The translations under genes and the position numbers were made by a program. The notes beneath the pieces were generated by a model that saw only the letters and a program-made list of their open reading frames with translations, was not told where the DNA came from and did not search any database. Positions 8,655-17,666 of a DNA stretch of 64,000 nt are shown in pieces. Each line of letters begins with the position of its first letter. Position 1 is the first letter of the stretch. The DNA is from Streptomyces sp. SA15 (lineage in GTDB: Bacteria > Actinomycetota > Actinomycetes > Streptomycetales > Streptomycetaceae): positions 186,001 to 250,000 of the forward strand of contig NZ_NTGE01000093.1 of assembly GCF_002291145.1 (NCBI RefSeq), given 5' to 3'.

Positions 8655-8696
8655 GGTCATATGATGACGGCCATCAAATTTGACCGTCATCGTCAT
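8655..8696. promoter_or_regulatory. Nested dyad operator between the ArsR repressor and MFS pump genes
   Basis: A perfect ATGACGG (8664-8670) / CCGTCAT (8684-8690) dyad encloses a 10-bp palindrome TCAAATTTGA (8674-8683). Extra half-sites GGTCAT (8655-8660) and CGTCAT (8691-8696) flank it. The block is about 100 bp upstream of the pump start and 50-90 bp upstream of the ArsR start, so it could cover both promoters. Long AT-centred dyads of this kind suit ArsR dimers; binding by the neighbouring repressor is inference. Confidence 0.6.
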
Positions 8697-8793
8697 AGTG
8701 GTTTGAATGGACACGGGGAGAGATCCCTGGCCGCGGTCGTCGGTGGTCTGCGGTCGTTCTTCGCCCCAGCGAGCCCTCCCGGAGGAGAGAACG

Positions 8794-10221
8794 ATGCCCC
8801 GTGCTGAGTCCCAACCAGTTGGGTTGCCCGATGAGGTGACACCGGCCCAACGGGCCGTGTCGCCAGGCCTGCGGCTGACCGCCCTCGCCACCGGTTTCGT
8901 CATGGCCGCGCTGGACGTGACCGTCGTCAACGTCGCGGGCTCGGCGATCCAGGAGCAACTGCACGCCTCGCTGCCGGAACTCACCTGGATCGTGGACGGG
9001 TACGTGCTGGTCTTCAGCTCGCTGCTGCTGCTCGCCGGCGGCCTGGCGAACCGTCTCGGCGCCAAGAACGTCTATCTGTGGGGCATGGCCGTCTTCTTCG
9101 TCGCCTCCCTCGGCTGCGCCCTCGCGCCGAACGCGGCCGTGCTGATCGTCGCGCGTCTCCTTCAGGGCGTGGGAGCCGCGCTCTTCATGCCGAGTTCGCT
9201 GTCCCTGCTGGTGTTCTCGTTCCCGGAGAAACGAGAGCGCACCCGGATGCTGGGCCTGTGGTCGGCGATCGTGGCCACCTCCGCGGGCCTCGGCCCGACC
9301 GTGGGCGGTCTCCTGGTCAGCGCGTTCGGCTGGCAGAGCATCTTCGTCCTCAACCTGCCCATCGGCATCATCGGCATGCTGCTGACCAAGCGCTTCATCG
9401 CTCCGTCCGAGGTACGCGCCACCAAGCTGGCGGTGCCCGGCCATGTCCTGTGGATCGTGGCACTCGCCGCCCTGAGCTTCGCGCTCATCGAGGGGCCGCG
9501 GCTCGGCTGGGGAGCCGGCGGGATGCTGGTGTCGTACGTCGTGCTGGTGGTCGCCGCCGGTTCGCTGCTGGTGCGCGAGCGGCGCGCCGACAACCTGGTC
9601 ATGCCGTGGAGCCTGTTCAGCCGGCCGAGTTTCGCCGGCGCCAACCTGGTGGGTTTCCTCTTCAACCTCGCGCTGTACGGCAGCATGTTCATGCTGAGCC
9701 TGTACCTCCAGCACGCCCGTGGGTCCACCCCCTTCCAGGCCGGGCTCGAACTGCTGCCGATGACGATCTGGTTCCCGCTGGCCAACGTCGTCTACTCGCG
9801 CATCTCCGCACGGTTCTCCAACGGGGCACTGCTGACGGTCTTCCTGCTGGTCGCCGGGATCTCCTCGCTGACCATGGTCACCGTGTCCTCGGCCACGCCC
9901 TACTGGGTGCTGGCGGTGGCCGTCGGCCTCGCCAACATCGGCGCGGGCATCATCTCCCCGGGGATGACCGCCGCCCTGGTGGACGCCGCCGGCCCCGAGC
10001 ACGCGAACGCGGCCGGCTCCGTGCTCAACGCCAACCGTCAGATCGGCACGCTCGTGGGCATCGCCGCGATGAGCGTCGTACTCGGCACCACCTCGGACTG
10101 GAACCGCGGTCCGGCGCTGTGCTTCGCGGTGATCGGCGTCGCGTATGTCGCCGCCGCCGCCGGCGCCTGGCTGATGATCGCCCGCGCCGAACACCGTGAG
10201 GCCGCCATCGCCACCACCTGA
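8794..10221 (+). CDS. MFS transporter, DHA2 (14-TMS) drug/proton antiporter type
   Basis: 475 residues with 13-14 hydrophobic segments. Motifs MAALDVTVVNVAGSAIQEQLHASLPELTWIVDGYVL, GGLANRLGAKNVYLWG, ARLLQGVGAALFMPSSLSLL and GPTVGGLLVSAFGWQSIFVLNLPIG are classic DHA2 signatures (motif C with GP..GG). It probably exports a hydrophobic toxin or the product of nearby tailoring enzymes. ATG 8794 is selected because GGAGGAGAG precedes it; an upstream in-frame ATG at 8707 lies in the operator region. Regulation by the divergent ArsR gene is likely. Confidence 0.9.
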   Translation: MPRAESQPVGLPDEVTPAQRAVSPGLRLTALATGFVMAALDVTVVNVAGSAIQEQLHASLPELTWIVDGYVLVFSSLLLLAGGLANRLGAKNVYLWGMAVFFVASLGCALAPNAAVLIVARLLQGVGAALFMPSSLSLLVFSFPEKRERTRMLGLWSAIVATSAGLGPTVGGLLVSAFGWQSIFVLNLPIGIIGMLLTKRFIAPSEVRATKLAVPGHVLWIVALAALSFALIEGPRLGWGAGGMLVSYVVLVVAAGSLLVRERRADNLVMPWSLFSRPSFAGANLVGFLFNLALYGSMFMLSLYLQHARGSTPFQAGLELLPMTIWFPLANVVYSRISARFSNGALLTVFLLVAGISSLTMVTVSSATPYWVLAVAVGLANIGAGIISPGMTAALVDAAGPEHANAAGSVLNANRQIGTLVGIAAMSVVLGTTSDWNRGPALCFAVIGVAYVAAAAGAWLMIARAEHREAAIATT

Positions 10222-10254
10222 CCGTCCGCCGTCAGTGGGGTCGGCCGAGCGCGG

Positions 10255-10300
10255 CGCCGCTGCCGCACCGGGGCGAACATCGCCCGGTGCGGCAGCGGCG
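10255..10300. terminator. Strong bidirectional hairpin terminator
   Basis: An 18-bp perfect inverted repeat (10255-10272 with 10283-10300, starting CGCCGCTGCCGC and closed by a 10-base loop) lies between the convergent MFS and luciferase-like genes. There is no U tract, which is usual for Streptomyces terminators. Confidence 0.85.
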
Positions 10301-10315
10301 TTCGACGACGGTCGC

Positions 10316-11479
10316 TCATCCGGCGGCCGCGCCACGCGGCCGTGCTCCGTGATCGGGCAGAGTGAGCTTGCCGCCGAACAGGTCGCGGTTCTCCTGGTAC
10401 CACCGGGCGGACTCGGCCAACGGGCGCGCCGAACCGGTGAAGTGGGGAGCCACATAGCGTGCCAGCAGGTCGTAACTGCGCTTGGTCCGCTCCGGATCGG
10501 CCCAGTCCTGGAGGTACACCAGGAGGGTGCCGAAACCGCCGGTCTCCTCCTGCATGCGCCGGATGCCCGCCACGCAGTCGTCGACCGACCCGACTATCGC
10601 GCTGCCGGCCTCGATCGCCGCCTCGATCGCGTTCTCCGGCTCGACGCCGGGGATGTTCACGTCGAGTCCGCGCAGATCACCCCAGTACTCGTAGGCCCAG
10701 CGCTGATAGCCGGCGCGCACGTCGTCGATGGCCTGCGCGCGCGTCTCGGCGACGTGGATCGGCAGCGTGATCCGCCAGTTCCCGCGGTCGACCGTCCTGC
10801 CGTGCTCCGCGGCGGCCTCCTCGGCGTACCGCCACTGTGTCTTCATGTCGGGAGGCCGGTGACCGGGCCGCGACACACCGAACGAGACGGTGCTGATGCC
10901 GAGTTGGCCGGACAGCCGCACGCTGTGGGGCGAGGCGACGCTCGCGGCCGCGATCTCCACCTTGCCCGCCCGATACGGCGCGAGCTGGAGCTTGGCGTCC
11001 TGAAGGGTGAACCACGGCGTCTTCCTGGTGACCGGCTGGTCTCCGTGGAGCAGTTCCACGACCGCCTCCAGGGACTCGCCGAACATGCGGCGCATCTCCC
11101 CCCACTCGCGGCCGAGCATATGAGCGTCCACCGGGCTGCTGCCCGCTCCGACCCCGAGGATGAAGCGGCCACGGGTCAGATGGTCGAGATGCATGGCGCG
11201 GGTCGCCACCATGAAGGGATGGTGATACGGCAGTGTCATCACGCCGGTGGCCAGTTTGATCTGGCGCGTCCGCTCGGCGGCGGCGGCCACGAACAGTTCG
11301 GGGACGCCGATGCTGTTCCAGCCCAGCGAATGGTGTTCGCCGATCCAGAATTCATCGTAGTTGAGCCGGTCGAACAGCTCGATCAAGTCGAGGTCCCGCT
11401 CGAACTGGAGGGTGGGATCCTCGCCGAGCGGGTGGAACGGTGCCAGAAACGCGCCGAATTTGAGTCGTTCCGGATACAT
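10316..11479 (-). CDS. LLM-class (luciferase-like) flavin-dependent monooxygenase
   Basis: 387 residues, close to the usual length for bacterial luciferase-like TIM barrels. Family segments: LKFGAFLAPFHP, FERDLDLIELFDRLNYDEFWIGEHHS, IKLATGVMTLPYHHPFMVA, LDHLTRGRFILGVGAGSSPVDAHMLG, STVSFGV and a C-terminal GGFGTLLVYLQDWADPERT. The EHHS loop and YHHP are typical of FMN-using long-chain members. It oxidises an unknown substrate with reduced flavin; the reductase at 5466-5966 could supply it. ATG 11479 is chosen with AGGGGA upstream. It is divergent from a second LLM gene. Confidence 0.88.
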   Translation of the reverse strand: MYPERLKFGAFLAPFHPLGEDPTLQFERDLDLIELFDRLNYDEFWIGEHHSLGWNSIGVPELFVAAAAERTRQIKLATGVMTLPYHHPFMVATRAMHLDHLTRGRFILGVGAGSSPVDAHMLGREWGEMRRMFGESLEAVVELLHGDQPVTRKTPWFTLQDAKLQLAPYRAGKVEIAAASVASPHSVRLSGQLGISTVSFGVSRPGHRPPDMKTQWRYAEEAAAEHGRTVDRGNWRITLPIHVAETRAQAIDDVRAGYQRWAYEYWGDLRGLDVNIPGVEPENAIEAAIEAGSAIVGSVDDCVAGIRRMQEETGGFGTLLVYLQDWADPERTKRSYDLLARYVAPHFTGSARPLAESARWYQENRDLFGGKLTLPDHGARPRGAAAG

Positions 11480-11575
11480 CAAATCCCCTGTCTGTCATGG
11501 ATGATTCGCCGCCTGAACGAATATAGGCGTTGGGTCGGGCCCGAGGGGGGAGTCAGTTTCTCCTATGGGCCGCAC

Positions 11576-11592
11576 CACCAGTTCCCCTGGTG
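11576..11592. promoter_or_regulatory. Perfect dyad in the promoter gap between two LLM genes
   Basis: CACCAG-TTCCC-CTGGTG is a 6-bp perfect dyad with a 5-bp spacer, about 100 bp from the start of the minus-strand LLM gene and 130 bp from the plus-strand one. It is positioned to control one or both. No cognate regulator can be assigned; the SARP at 12772 usually binds direct repeats, so it is a poor candidate. Confidence 0.35.
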
Positions 11593-11719
11593 ACGGGACC
11601 AGCGCGCTCTGGAGAACCGCTTTCCGCTCCCCTAACGTGGGTGAGGCTGCCGGAAGAGATTCCGGTGCGTTCCCACACTTTCATTGCTGATGACATTCCA
11701 GAGCGGGTGGAGCGGACAT

Positions 11720-12622
11720 ATGCGTCTGGGCTTCGGTCTTCCGACATTCGGTCCGGCGGCCAACGAGGTGAACGGCATCGCCCGGTTCGCCGCCGACGCG
11801 GAGAAACTCGGCGCGACCAGCCTCTGGGTCGGCGACCGGCTGTTGACCGCGGTGGATCCGACCGTCGGTTATTCCCCCGGTTCCCTTGCCATTCCGGACG
11901 AATTCCGGGTGGCGGCCGACCCGTTGACGGCGCTGGCGATCGCGGCGGCGGTCACCGGTGAGGTCCGGCTGGGCAGCAGCGGCATCAACGCGCCGTGGTA
12001 TCCGCCCGCGCTGCTGGCACGCGCGCTGGCCAGCCTCGACGTGGCCAGCGGCGGCCGGCTCATCGCCGGGTTCGGGAGCGGCTGGTCGCCCGAGGAGTAT
12101 CAGGCCGCGGGGGTGCCGTTCGACGGGCGCGGCGCGCGACTCGACGAACTGCTGGACGTGCTCGTGGCCTGGTGGACGGCCAACCCCGTGCAGCACCAGG
12201 GCCCGCTGTTCACGATCCCGGCCGGCCATGTGGAGCTCAAGCCGGTGCAACGGCCGCATCCCCCGATCTTTCTCGGCGCGTTCGGACGACGTGCGCTGCG
12301 GCGGATCGGACAGCGGGCCGACGGCTGGATGCCGGTGTGGTGGGCGCCCGAGGCCTTTCCCGCGGCGCAGCTCACCGAGGGGTGGGCGACCGTCCGGCAG
12401 GCGGCCGAGGAGGCCGGGCGGGACCCGGACGGGATCGGGGTGATCCTGCGGGTCAACGTGGCCGCCGGCACACCGGTGACGGTGGTCGCCGAGGAGGTGA
12501 TGAAGATGCGTTCGGTGTTGCCGGCGGACGAGGTCTTCGTCGACTTCACCTTCGTGGCCGGCACCGTCGATCACACCATCGACCTGGCCGGGCGCCTGCT
12601 GGACCGCGTCTCCGCGGGGTGA
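11720..12622 (+). CDS. F420-type LLM-class oxidoreductase
   Basis: 300 residues. MRLGFGLPTFGPAANEVNGIARFA opens the barrel, with LGATSLWVGDRLLTAV, VRLGSSGINAPWYPPALLARALASLDVASGGRLIAGFGSGWSPEEY, ERL-type spacing to FTIPAGHVELKPVQRPHPPIFLGAF and RRIGQRADGWMPV. This pattern is that of the F420-dependent subgroup of LLM enzymes found in mycobacteria and Streptomyces (my recollection of the family). Substrate unknown. ATG 11720 is preferred because the conserved sequence begins there and GGAG lies upstream; an ATG 30 bases earlier is possible. Confidence 0.85.
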   Translation: MRLGFGLPTFGPAANEVNGIARFAADAEKLGATSLWVGDRLLTAVDPTVGYSPGSLAIPDEFRVAADPLTALAIAAAVTGEVRLGSSGINAPWYPPALLARALASLDVASGGRLIAGFGSGWSPEEYQAAGVPFDGRGARLDELLDVLVAWWTANPVQHQGPLFTIPAGHVELKPVQRPHPPIFLGAFGRRALRRIGQRADGWMPVWWAPEAFPAAQLTEGWATVRQAAEEAGRDPDGIGVILRVNVAAGTPVTVVAEEVMKMRSVLPADEVFVDFTFVAGTVDHTIDLAGRLLDRVSAG

Positions 12623-12639
12623 GGACAGAGCGCGGACAG

Positions 12640-12672
12640 GGCGCCGGGTGAGGACGACTCGCACCCGGCGCC
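12640..12672. terminator. Hairpin terminator after the F420-type LLM gene
   Basis: GGCGCCGGGTG pairs with CACCCGGCGCC (11 bp, 11-base loop), starting about 17 bases after the LLM stop. Confidence 0.7.
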
Positions 12673-12721
12673 TGCGATGGTGCCGGGCGGCTGTTCGGGA
12701 GCCGACTGAGCGAACCGCCAC

Positions 12722-12763
12722 GGGCGGCCGGCCCCTACGGCTTCTCGAGAAGGCCGGCCGCCC
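12722..12763. terminator. Second hairpin, convergent end of the SARP gene
   Basis: GGGCGGCCGGCC pairs with GGCCGGCCGCCC; the loop itself contains the 12-bp palindrome CTTCTCGAGAAG. It lies nine bases past the SARP stop on the minus strand and probably terminates both convergent transcripts. Confidence 0.7.
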
Positions 12764-12771
12764 CTGGCGGT

Positions 12772-13539
12772 TCATGCTGCCGCCGGCACCCTCAACTCCT
12801 CGTCGGCCAGGATCTGCTGGTGCAGCTCGTGCAACGGCCGGCACGGCGTGATGCCCAGCTCGCGGTCGAGCAGGGAGCGCACGTGCTGGAAGGCCTGGAG
12901 GGCGTCGGCCCGCCGGTCGGAGCGGTACAGGGCGAGCATCAGCTGCCGGTGGAACGCCTCGATCAGCGGATGCTTGTTCACCAGCGCGTACAGCGGCCCC
13001 ACCAGCTCGCGGTGCCGCCCCAGCGTCAGGTCCGCCTCGTTGCCCAACTCGACGCACTCCAGCCGGGTCTCCTCGGCCCAGGTCGCGAACTCGTCCACGA
13101 TGGGGCCGCCGCGCAACTCGCCGAGTACCGTGCCGCGCCACAGCGCGAGCGCCCGGCCGCAGGCCACGGAGGCCTCCTGGTACCGCCCGGCGCGGAACGC
13201 GGCCCGGCCCTGCCGGGCCAGCCGCTGGAACTCGTGCGCGTCCAGGGTGCCGTGACCGAGCTCCAGGACATAACCGGGGAACCGGGTCACGATCGGGCTG
13301 TGGCCCTGATCCGCGCGTCCGAGCAGTTTGCGCAGCTGCGATATGTAGACGTGCAGAGTGGCGACGGCACGGCGCGGGGGCTCGTCACCCCAGATCTCGG
13401 TGCACATCTGGTCCATGGAGACGACATCGTCGGCACGCACCACCATGGCCGCGAGCAGGGACTCCATCTTCGGAGCGGTGACCGTGAACACGTCCTTGCC
13501 GTCAGTGATGCGCAGGCTTCCCAGGATCTCGAATCGCAT
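12772..13539 (-). CDS. SARP-family antibiotic regulatory protein
   Basis: 255 residues, the usual size of a small SARP. An OmpR-like winged HTH (about residues 1-95: MRFEILGSLRITDGKDVFTVTAPKMESLLAAMVV, MCTEIWGDEPPRRAVATLHVYISQLRKLL) is followed by the BTAD helical domain (LDAHEFQRLARQGRAAFRAGRYQEAS to LDRELGITPCRPLHELHQQIL). SARPs bind direct heptamer repeats overlapping the -35 region and activate biosynthetic promoters. It lies downstream of the LAL regulator, same strand, 232 bases apart, suggesting stacked pathway-specific regulation. No TTA codon was found in it. Confidence 0.92.
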   Translation of the reverse strand: MRFEILGSLRITDGKDVFTVTAPKMESLLAAMVVRADDVVSMDQMCTEIWGDEPPRRAVATLHVYISQLRKLLGRADQGHSPIVTRFPGYVLELGHGTLDAHEFQRLARQGRAAFRAGRYQEASVACGRALALWRGTVLGELRGGPIVDEFATWAEETRLECVELGNEADLTLGRHRELVGPLYALVNKHPLIEAFHRQLMLALYRSDRRADALQAFQHVRSLLDRELGITPCRPLHELHQQILADEELRVPAAA

Positions 13540-13771
13540 GACGCTGCCTTCCTGATGGTGGGAGGCCCGACGACGCTCGGCACGACACCGGGCCGGAGCG
13601 CTCGTCGAGGCGGATTGTTGCGGCAGACCATTGCCACGCCACTCGCCGGAAGATTTCCACTGTGATTGTCGTCCTGCCTGCCGGATGTTTCCGGAATACT
13701 TCCTCCAGCTAAAGGTTCGTCCATTTCAGGGCCTGGTCCTGTGCTGTACTCATAGAGCTGATTTAAGCCTC

Positions 13772-16669
13772 TCAGGAAGTCTGTGTACGTGCATCAGTAG
13801 AAATACGTACGGCCATCAGCCTGGCCAGCTCCGCCCGGGAACCGATCTCCAGTTTCCGGTAGATGCGGGAGAGGTGGACCTCGATCGTGCGCGGGCTCAC
13901 CCGCAGTGTCTCGGCGACCTCGCGGGTGCGTCGCCCGGTGCCGACCAGGCGCGCCACCTCCAGCTCGCGCCGGGTCAGGGGCGCGAGGTCGGGTGCCAAA
14001 GGCACGGGCGAGGGCGCCGCGGAGGGCCGGCCGCGCTCATGGGGGCCCTCCTGGGGGCTGCCCGACGGCAGCTGGGCGAAGAGCGGCACGTGCCAGTGAT
14101 CGGCCAGTGCCAGCGCGGCGGTCCACAGTCCCTCCGCCTCCTCGGGCCGTCCGCCGGAACTCGCCGCCCGGGCGGTCCGTTCGGCCGCGCGCAGGCTCTG
14201 GAGTCTCAACTGCGCGCCGTCGAAGAGGCGTTCGGCCTTCTGATAGGCGGTGATCGCCCGCGCCGGCTCTTTCTGCTGGGTGAGCACATGGCCGCGGGCC
14301 AAGAGCGCGTAGGCCTGTGTGTGCGGCAGCGGGCAGACCTCCAGCGCCCGGGAGGCGCACTCGGCCCACAGTGCGGCGCGGGTGCCGCTGGAGACGGAGG
14401 CCAGGGCGAGCAGCTCGTAGGCCCGGGTCCGCAGCGGAGGGCTCAGTGCGCCGAGGTCGGGGGCGCCCAGATCGAGCAGCAGGTCCAGGCAGCGTTCCTG
14501 ACTGCCCTGGAGCAGGAGGGATTCGGCAACCGTCAGCACGGCCAGGGAATGCCAGGTGTCGCTCCAGTAGTGCAGGGCCCGCAGCGCTTCCTCCGTACGG
14601 GCTGAGGCACGGCTGCTGCCAGGCGGCTCCGCGTAGGTGATGCAGAGCGCCTCCTGGGCCATCGCGTACGCCCGCAGCCGGTCCGCGCCCAGGTGTCCGG
14701 CCAGGTCCGCGGCGTCGGCGGCCGAGCGCCGCGCGCTGTTCAGCCGGCCCTGTCGCAGCTGGGCCTCGGCGAGTCCGCTGAGCAGCGTGGGGAGCATGGT
14801 GTCGGGGGAGCGGCCCGCCGAGACGGCGATACCGCGTGCGTAGCGGGACTCCGCCTCCTGCGGTCGCCCCAGCGACAGGGCGCACCAGCCGAGCAGGGCG
14901 AAATACTCCGTGTGCAGGCGCATTTCGGCGTTCGGGAGCTCGTCCATCTGCCGTACCGCGGCGTCGTAGGCGGCCAGGGACCGCGTGGTGCGGCCGGCGG
15001 TCAGTTCGGCGAGGGCGTGCAGCGACAGGGCGCCGGCCAGCGTCGTCGCCCGGCCACCGGAGCGGGCCAGCTGGAGCGCGGCGGAGGCGAGGGCGGCCAG
15101 TTCGCCGTCGTTGCACAGGGACGACACGATGCCCCGGAAGATCGTCAGCCGGGCGAGCAGATCCGTGTCGGCGGCGGAGCAGGCCCGCGCGAGTTCGGTG
15201 CGCAGCAACGTGTCGGCCTCGGCGAACCGTCCGTGCAGGCACTCCACCAGCACACAGACGCGTATCGCCGCGTGGTGCGCCTCGTCCGGCCGTATCCCGG
15301 CATCCTGGGTGAGCAGGCGCCGTAACGCCTCGTTGTCGTTGAGGCAGTCGGTCGCCTGGAGTGCCCGGGCCAGGGGCGGGACCAGGCCGAGCAGCCGGCC
15401 CGGCGAGCGGTCCTCCGAGGCGAGGCCGCGCAGCGCGAGCAGAAGCCAGCGCACGGCGTCCTCAGGGGCGCTCAGCGCCGCCTCCTTGCCGGCCCGGGCC
15501 AGCGTCTCCAGGTCCTCCGGGGTGAAGGTGCTCGTGGACAACTCGATGTGTACGGCACGCTCGGCGGCCGGGGCGGCGCGGCGGTTGAGGACGGTCAGCG
15601 CCCTGCGGTGGGCCTGCTGGCGTCGGCAGTGGTCCGCCCGCTCGTGCACCAGCTCGCGCAGCACCGGCTGGCGGAAGACGAACTGGGTGGCGGAGTGGGG
15701 CAGTGGGCGCAGGATGTCGAGCCGGATCAGCCCGGTGACGGCCGCGCACACCTCGTCGAAGGGCAGCTCGCAGACGTCCGCCAGTTCCTCACGGGTGAAG
15801 CGGTCGCCCAGCACCGCCCCGGACTCGGCCACGAGGCGTTCGACGGGGTTCAGCAACTCCAGCTCGGCGGTGAGCGGGGCCAGTCGGCCGGTGACCAGGT
15901 CGGCGGTCAGGGAGGGTCTGAGCGGCGCGGACTCACCGAGCACCAGCAGATTCAGGATGTTGCCCTGGCTCTCCCGATACGCCGACCGCAGCCAGCCGGT
16001 GTCGGGCCGTACGTTCAGCAGCCGGGCCGCCTGTTCCGGGCTGATCGGCCCCAACCCGACGCGGGTCACCCGGCCCTGTTCGGCACCGTAGGCAAGCGTG
16101 CTGAGCAGTAACGGGTCGGCCTGCCGGGGCCGGTGGGCGATGACGATGAGGAGGGGTGCCCTGAGCGACCAGCGCACCAAGTGGTCGGCGAACTCCAGGG
16201 ACTTCGGGTCGGCCCAGTGGAAGTCGTCGAGCACCAGCAGCAGTCCGCCACCGGCGGCGTCGGCCAGCAGGGCGTGCACCGCCTGGGACAGCGGGAGCGG
16301 CTGGGGCGGGGGATCGGTGCGGCTGCGCCGGGCGCACAGTCCCGCCCGGACCAGTTCGGCGTGGGCCGGCGAGAGCCGGGCCAGCCCCTGCGGCGTCACC
16401 AGGTCGCCGAGGGCCCGGGTGAAGACACAGAACGCGTCCCGTTCCGCCGGGTAGCAGCGGCCGTCGAGCACCCGGACTCCCTGGTCCAGGGCGGCCGCCA
16501 TCAGTTGGGCCAGCAGCCGTGTCTTTCCGGACCCCGGGTCCCCGTGCAGTTCGACGACGCCGCCGTGGCCGTCCCCGACCCGCTGGAGTGCCCGCATGAG
16601 CTGCAGTGTTTCACCGCAGCGCACCGATGCCGCTCGTGGAGTGTCCGTGGTGGTCAAAGATGTTTCCAC
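13772..16669 (-). CDS. LAL-type LuxR family ATP-binding transcriptional regulator with two TTA codons
   Basis: 965 residues. Walker A GDPGSGKT (about residues 43-50), Walker B LLLVLDDFHWAD, a long TPR-like middle and a C-terminal LuxR HTH (LTRRELEVARLVGTGRRTREVAETL to VSPRTIEVHLSRIYRKL). This is the architecture of the large ATP-binding LuxR activators (PikD, RapH, MalT-like). GTG 16669 is chosen with AAAGG upstream; a longer frame to 16762 is possible but starts in promoter-like AT-rich DNA. Leucine codons TTA occur in frame at 16109-16111 (ADPLLLST) and 15323-15325 (NEALRRLL), so translation should depend on the bldA tRNA. It probably governs the surrounding tailoring genes. Confidence 0.9.
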   Translation of the reverse strand: METSLTTTDTPRAASVRCGETLQLMRALQRVGDGHGGVVELHGDPGSGKTRLLAQLMAAALDQGVRVLDGRCYPAERDAFCVFTRALGDLVTPQGLARLSPAHAELVRAGLCARRSRTDPPPQPLPLSQAVHALLADAAGGGLLLVLDDFHWADPKSLEFADHLVRWSLRAPLLIVIAHRPRQADPLLLSTLAYGAEQGRVTRVGLGPISPEQAARLLNVRPDTGWLRSAYRESQGNILNLLVLGESAPLRPSLTADLVTGRLAPLTAELELLNPVERLVAESGAVLGDRFTREELADVCELPFDEVCAAVTGLIRLDILRPLPHSATQFVFRQPVLRELVHERADHCRRQQAHRRALTVLNRRAAPAAERAVHIELSTSTFTPEDLETLARAGKEAALSAPEDAVRWLLLALRGLASEDRSPGRLLGLVPPLARALQATDCLNDNEALRRLLTQDAGIRPDEAHHAAIRVCVLVECLHGRFAEADTLLRTELARACSAADTDLLARLTIFRGIVSSLCNDGELAALASAALQLARSGGRATTLAGALSLHALAELTAGRTTRSLAAYDAAVRQMDELPNAEMRLHTEYFALLGWCALSLGRPQEAESRYARGIAVSAGRSPDTMLPTLLSGLAEAQLRQGRLNSARRSAADAADLAGHLGADRLRAYAMAQEALCITYAEPPGSSRASARTEEALRALHYWSDTWHSLAVLTVAESLLLQGSQERCLDLLLDLGAPDLGALSPPLRTRAYELLALASVSSGTRAALWAECASRALEVCPLPHTQAYALLARGHVLTQQKEPARAITAYQKAERLFDGAQLRLQSLRAAERTARAASSGGRPEEAEGLWTAALALADHWHVPLFAQLPSGSPQEGPHERGRPSAAPSPVPLAPDLAPLTRRELEVARLVGTGRRTREVAETLRVSPRTIEVHLSRIYRKLEIGSRAELARLMAVRISTDARTQTS

Positions 16670-16877
16670 AACGACTGAAACCTTTCCCCCGAACCAGCTA
16701 ATCGTTCCCACGATAACGACTGCTGTCCGAATGAGGGGGATGGCTATGTGAGCGGTAAACAATCGATGGCGTGCGAAATGTGTTATTCCTGGTCGGTTTT
16801 CTTGACCAAGTTTTTGTTTTCGCTTGGTCTGTGAAGCGTGTTTTTTACAGTCCCGACATCTGGGGCCGGCCCTCGGC

Positions 16878-17666
16878 TCATATCTGCTCGGTGGCGACCG
16901 GGAGCAGCTGGGAGATCACCCGCAGCGTGGCCTCGGGGTACTCCCGGTGGAAGAAGTGGCCGCCGGGCAGTGTGTGCACCCGGAAGTCGTACGAGGTGTG
17001 CCGCGCCCACTCCCGGGCCTGCGCCGGCGTGAGCAGCGGGTCGCTCTCAGCGGCCAGTACACGCAGCGGCACGGGCAGCGGCTCGGCGGGGTGACGCGGG
17101 TGGCTGTGCACCAGACACAGATCGTCCCGCAGCAGCTCGACGGACCTTCGCAGCCAGTCCGGGTGGCGCGCCACTCTGTCCGGGACCCCGCCCAGGCCCC
17201 GCATCCACGAGGTGAGTTGAGCGTCGGAGGCGTTCTGCGGGGCGACGGCGGAGTGCGGCACGTGCGGCGGCGCGCACGCCCCCACCACCAGCAGCTCTGG
17301 CGCGTGCCGGCCCGTCGCCACGCGGCGCCGGGTCAGCTCGTGGGCGATCAGACCGCCCAAGCTGTGCCCGTACACCGCGTAGTGCCCGTCCAACAGGGGG
17401 TCGAGCTGCTCGTCGACCTCGTCCAACAGCCGGTCGAAGTCACGGAACCGCGGCTCGCGTACCCGGCGCTCCCGCCCCGGCAGTTGCACCGGGACCACCG
17501 CGACGTCCGGACCGAGCCCGGCCTGCCAGGCGGCGAAGGAGGAAGCGGCACCGCCCGCGTGATGGAAGCACAGCAGCCGGATCGCCGCGCTGTCCGGCAG
17601 CCGCTGCCACGGCAGCAGACAGGGCGGGACGGGTCCGGCCCCGGAGGCACGGCCATTGACGGTCAT
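16878..17666 (-). CDS. Type II thioesterase (alpha/beta hydrolase, NRPS/PKS editing type)
   Basis: 262 residues, normal for type II thioesterases. IRLLCFHHAGGAASSFAAW, VAVVPVQLPGRERRVREP, YAVYGHSLGGLIAHEL (nucleophile S102 in GHSLGG), the aspartate in LRVLAAESDPLLT and the histidine in LPGGHFFHREYPE form the catalytic triad region. These enzymes clear misprimed acyl groups from carrier proteins. Its ATG overlaps the stop of the acyl-carrier-like ORF upstream (ATGA), so the three genes 18039-16878 should be translationally coupled. No NRPS or PKS is in the window, so the partner synthase is elsewhere or lost. Confidence 0.9.
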   Translation of the reverse strand: MTVNGRASGAGPVPPCLLPWQRLPDSAAIRLLCFHHAGGAASSFAAWQAGLGPDVAVVPVQLPGRERRVREPRFRDFDRLLDEVDEQLDPLLDGHYAVYGHSLGGLIAHELTRRRVATGRHAPELLVVGACAPPHVPHSAVAPQNASDAQLTSWMRGLGGVPDRVARHPDWLRRSVELLRDDLCLVHSHPRHPAEPLPVPLRVLAAESDPLLTPAQAREWARHTSYDFRVHTLPGGHFFHREYPEATLRVISQLLPVATEQI

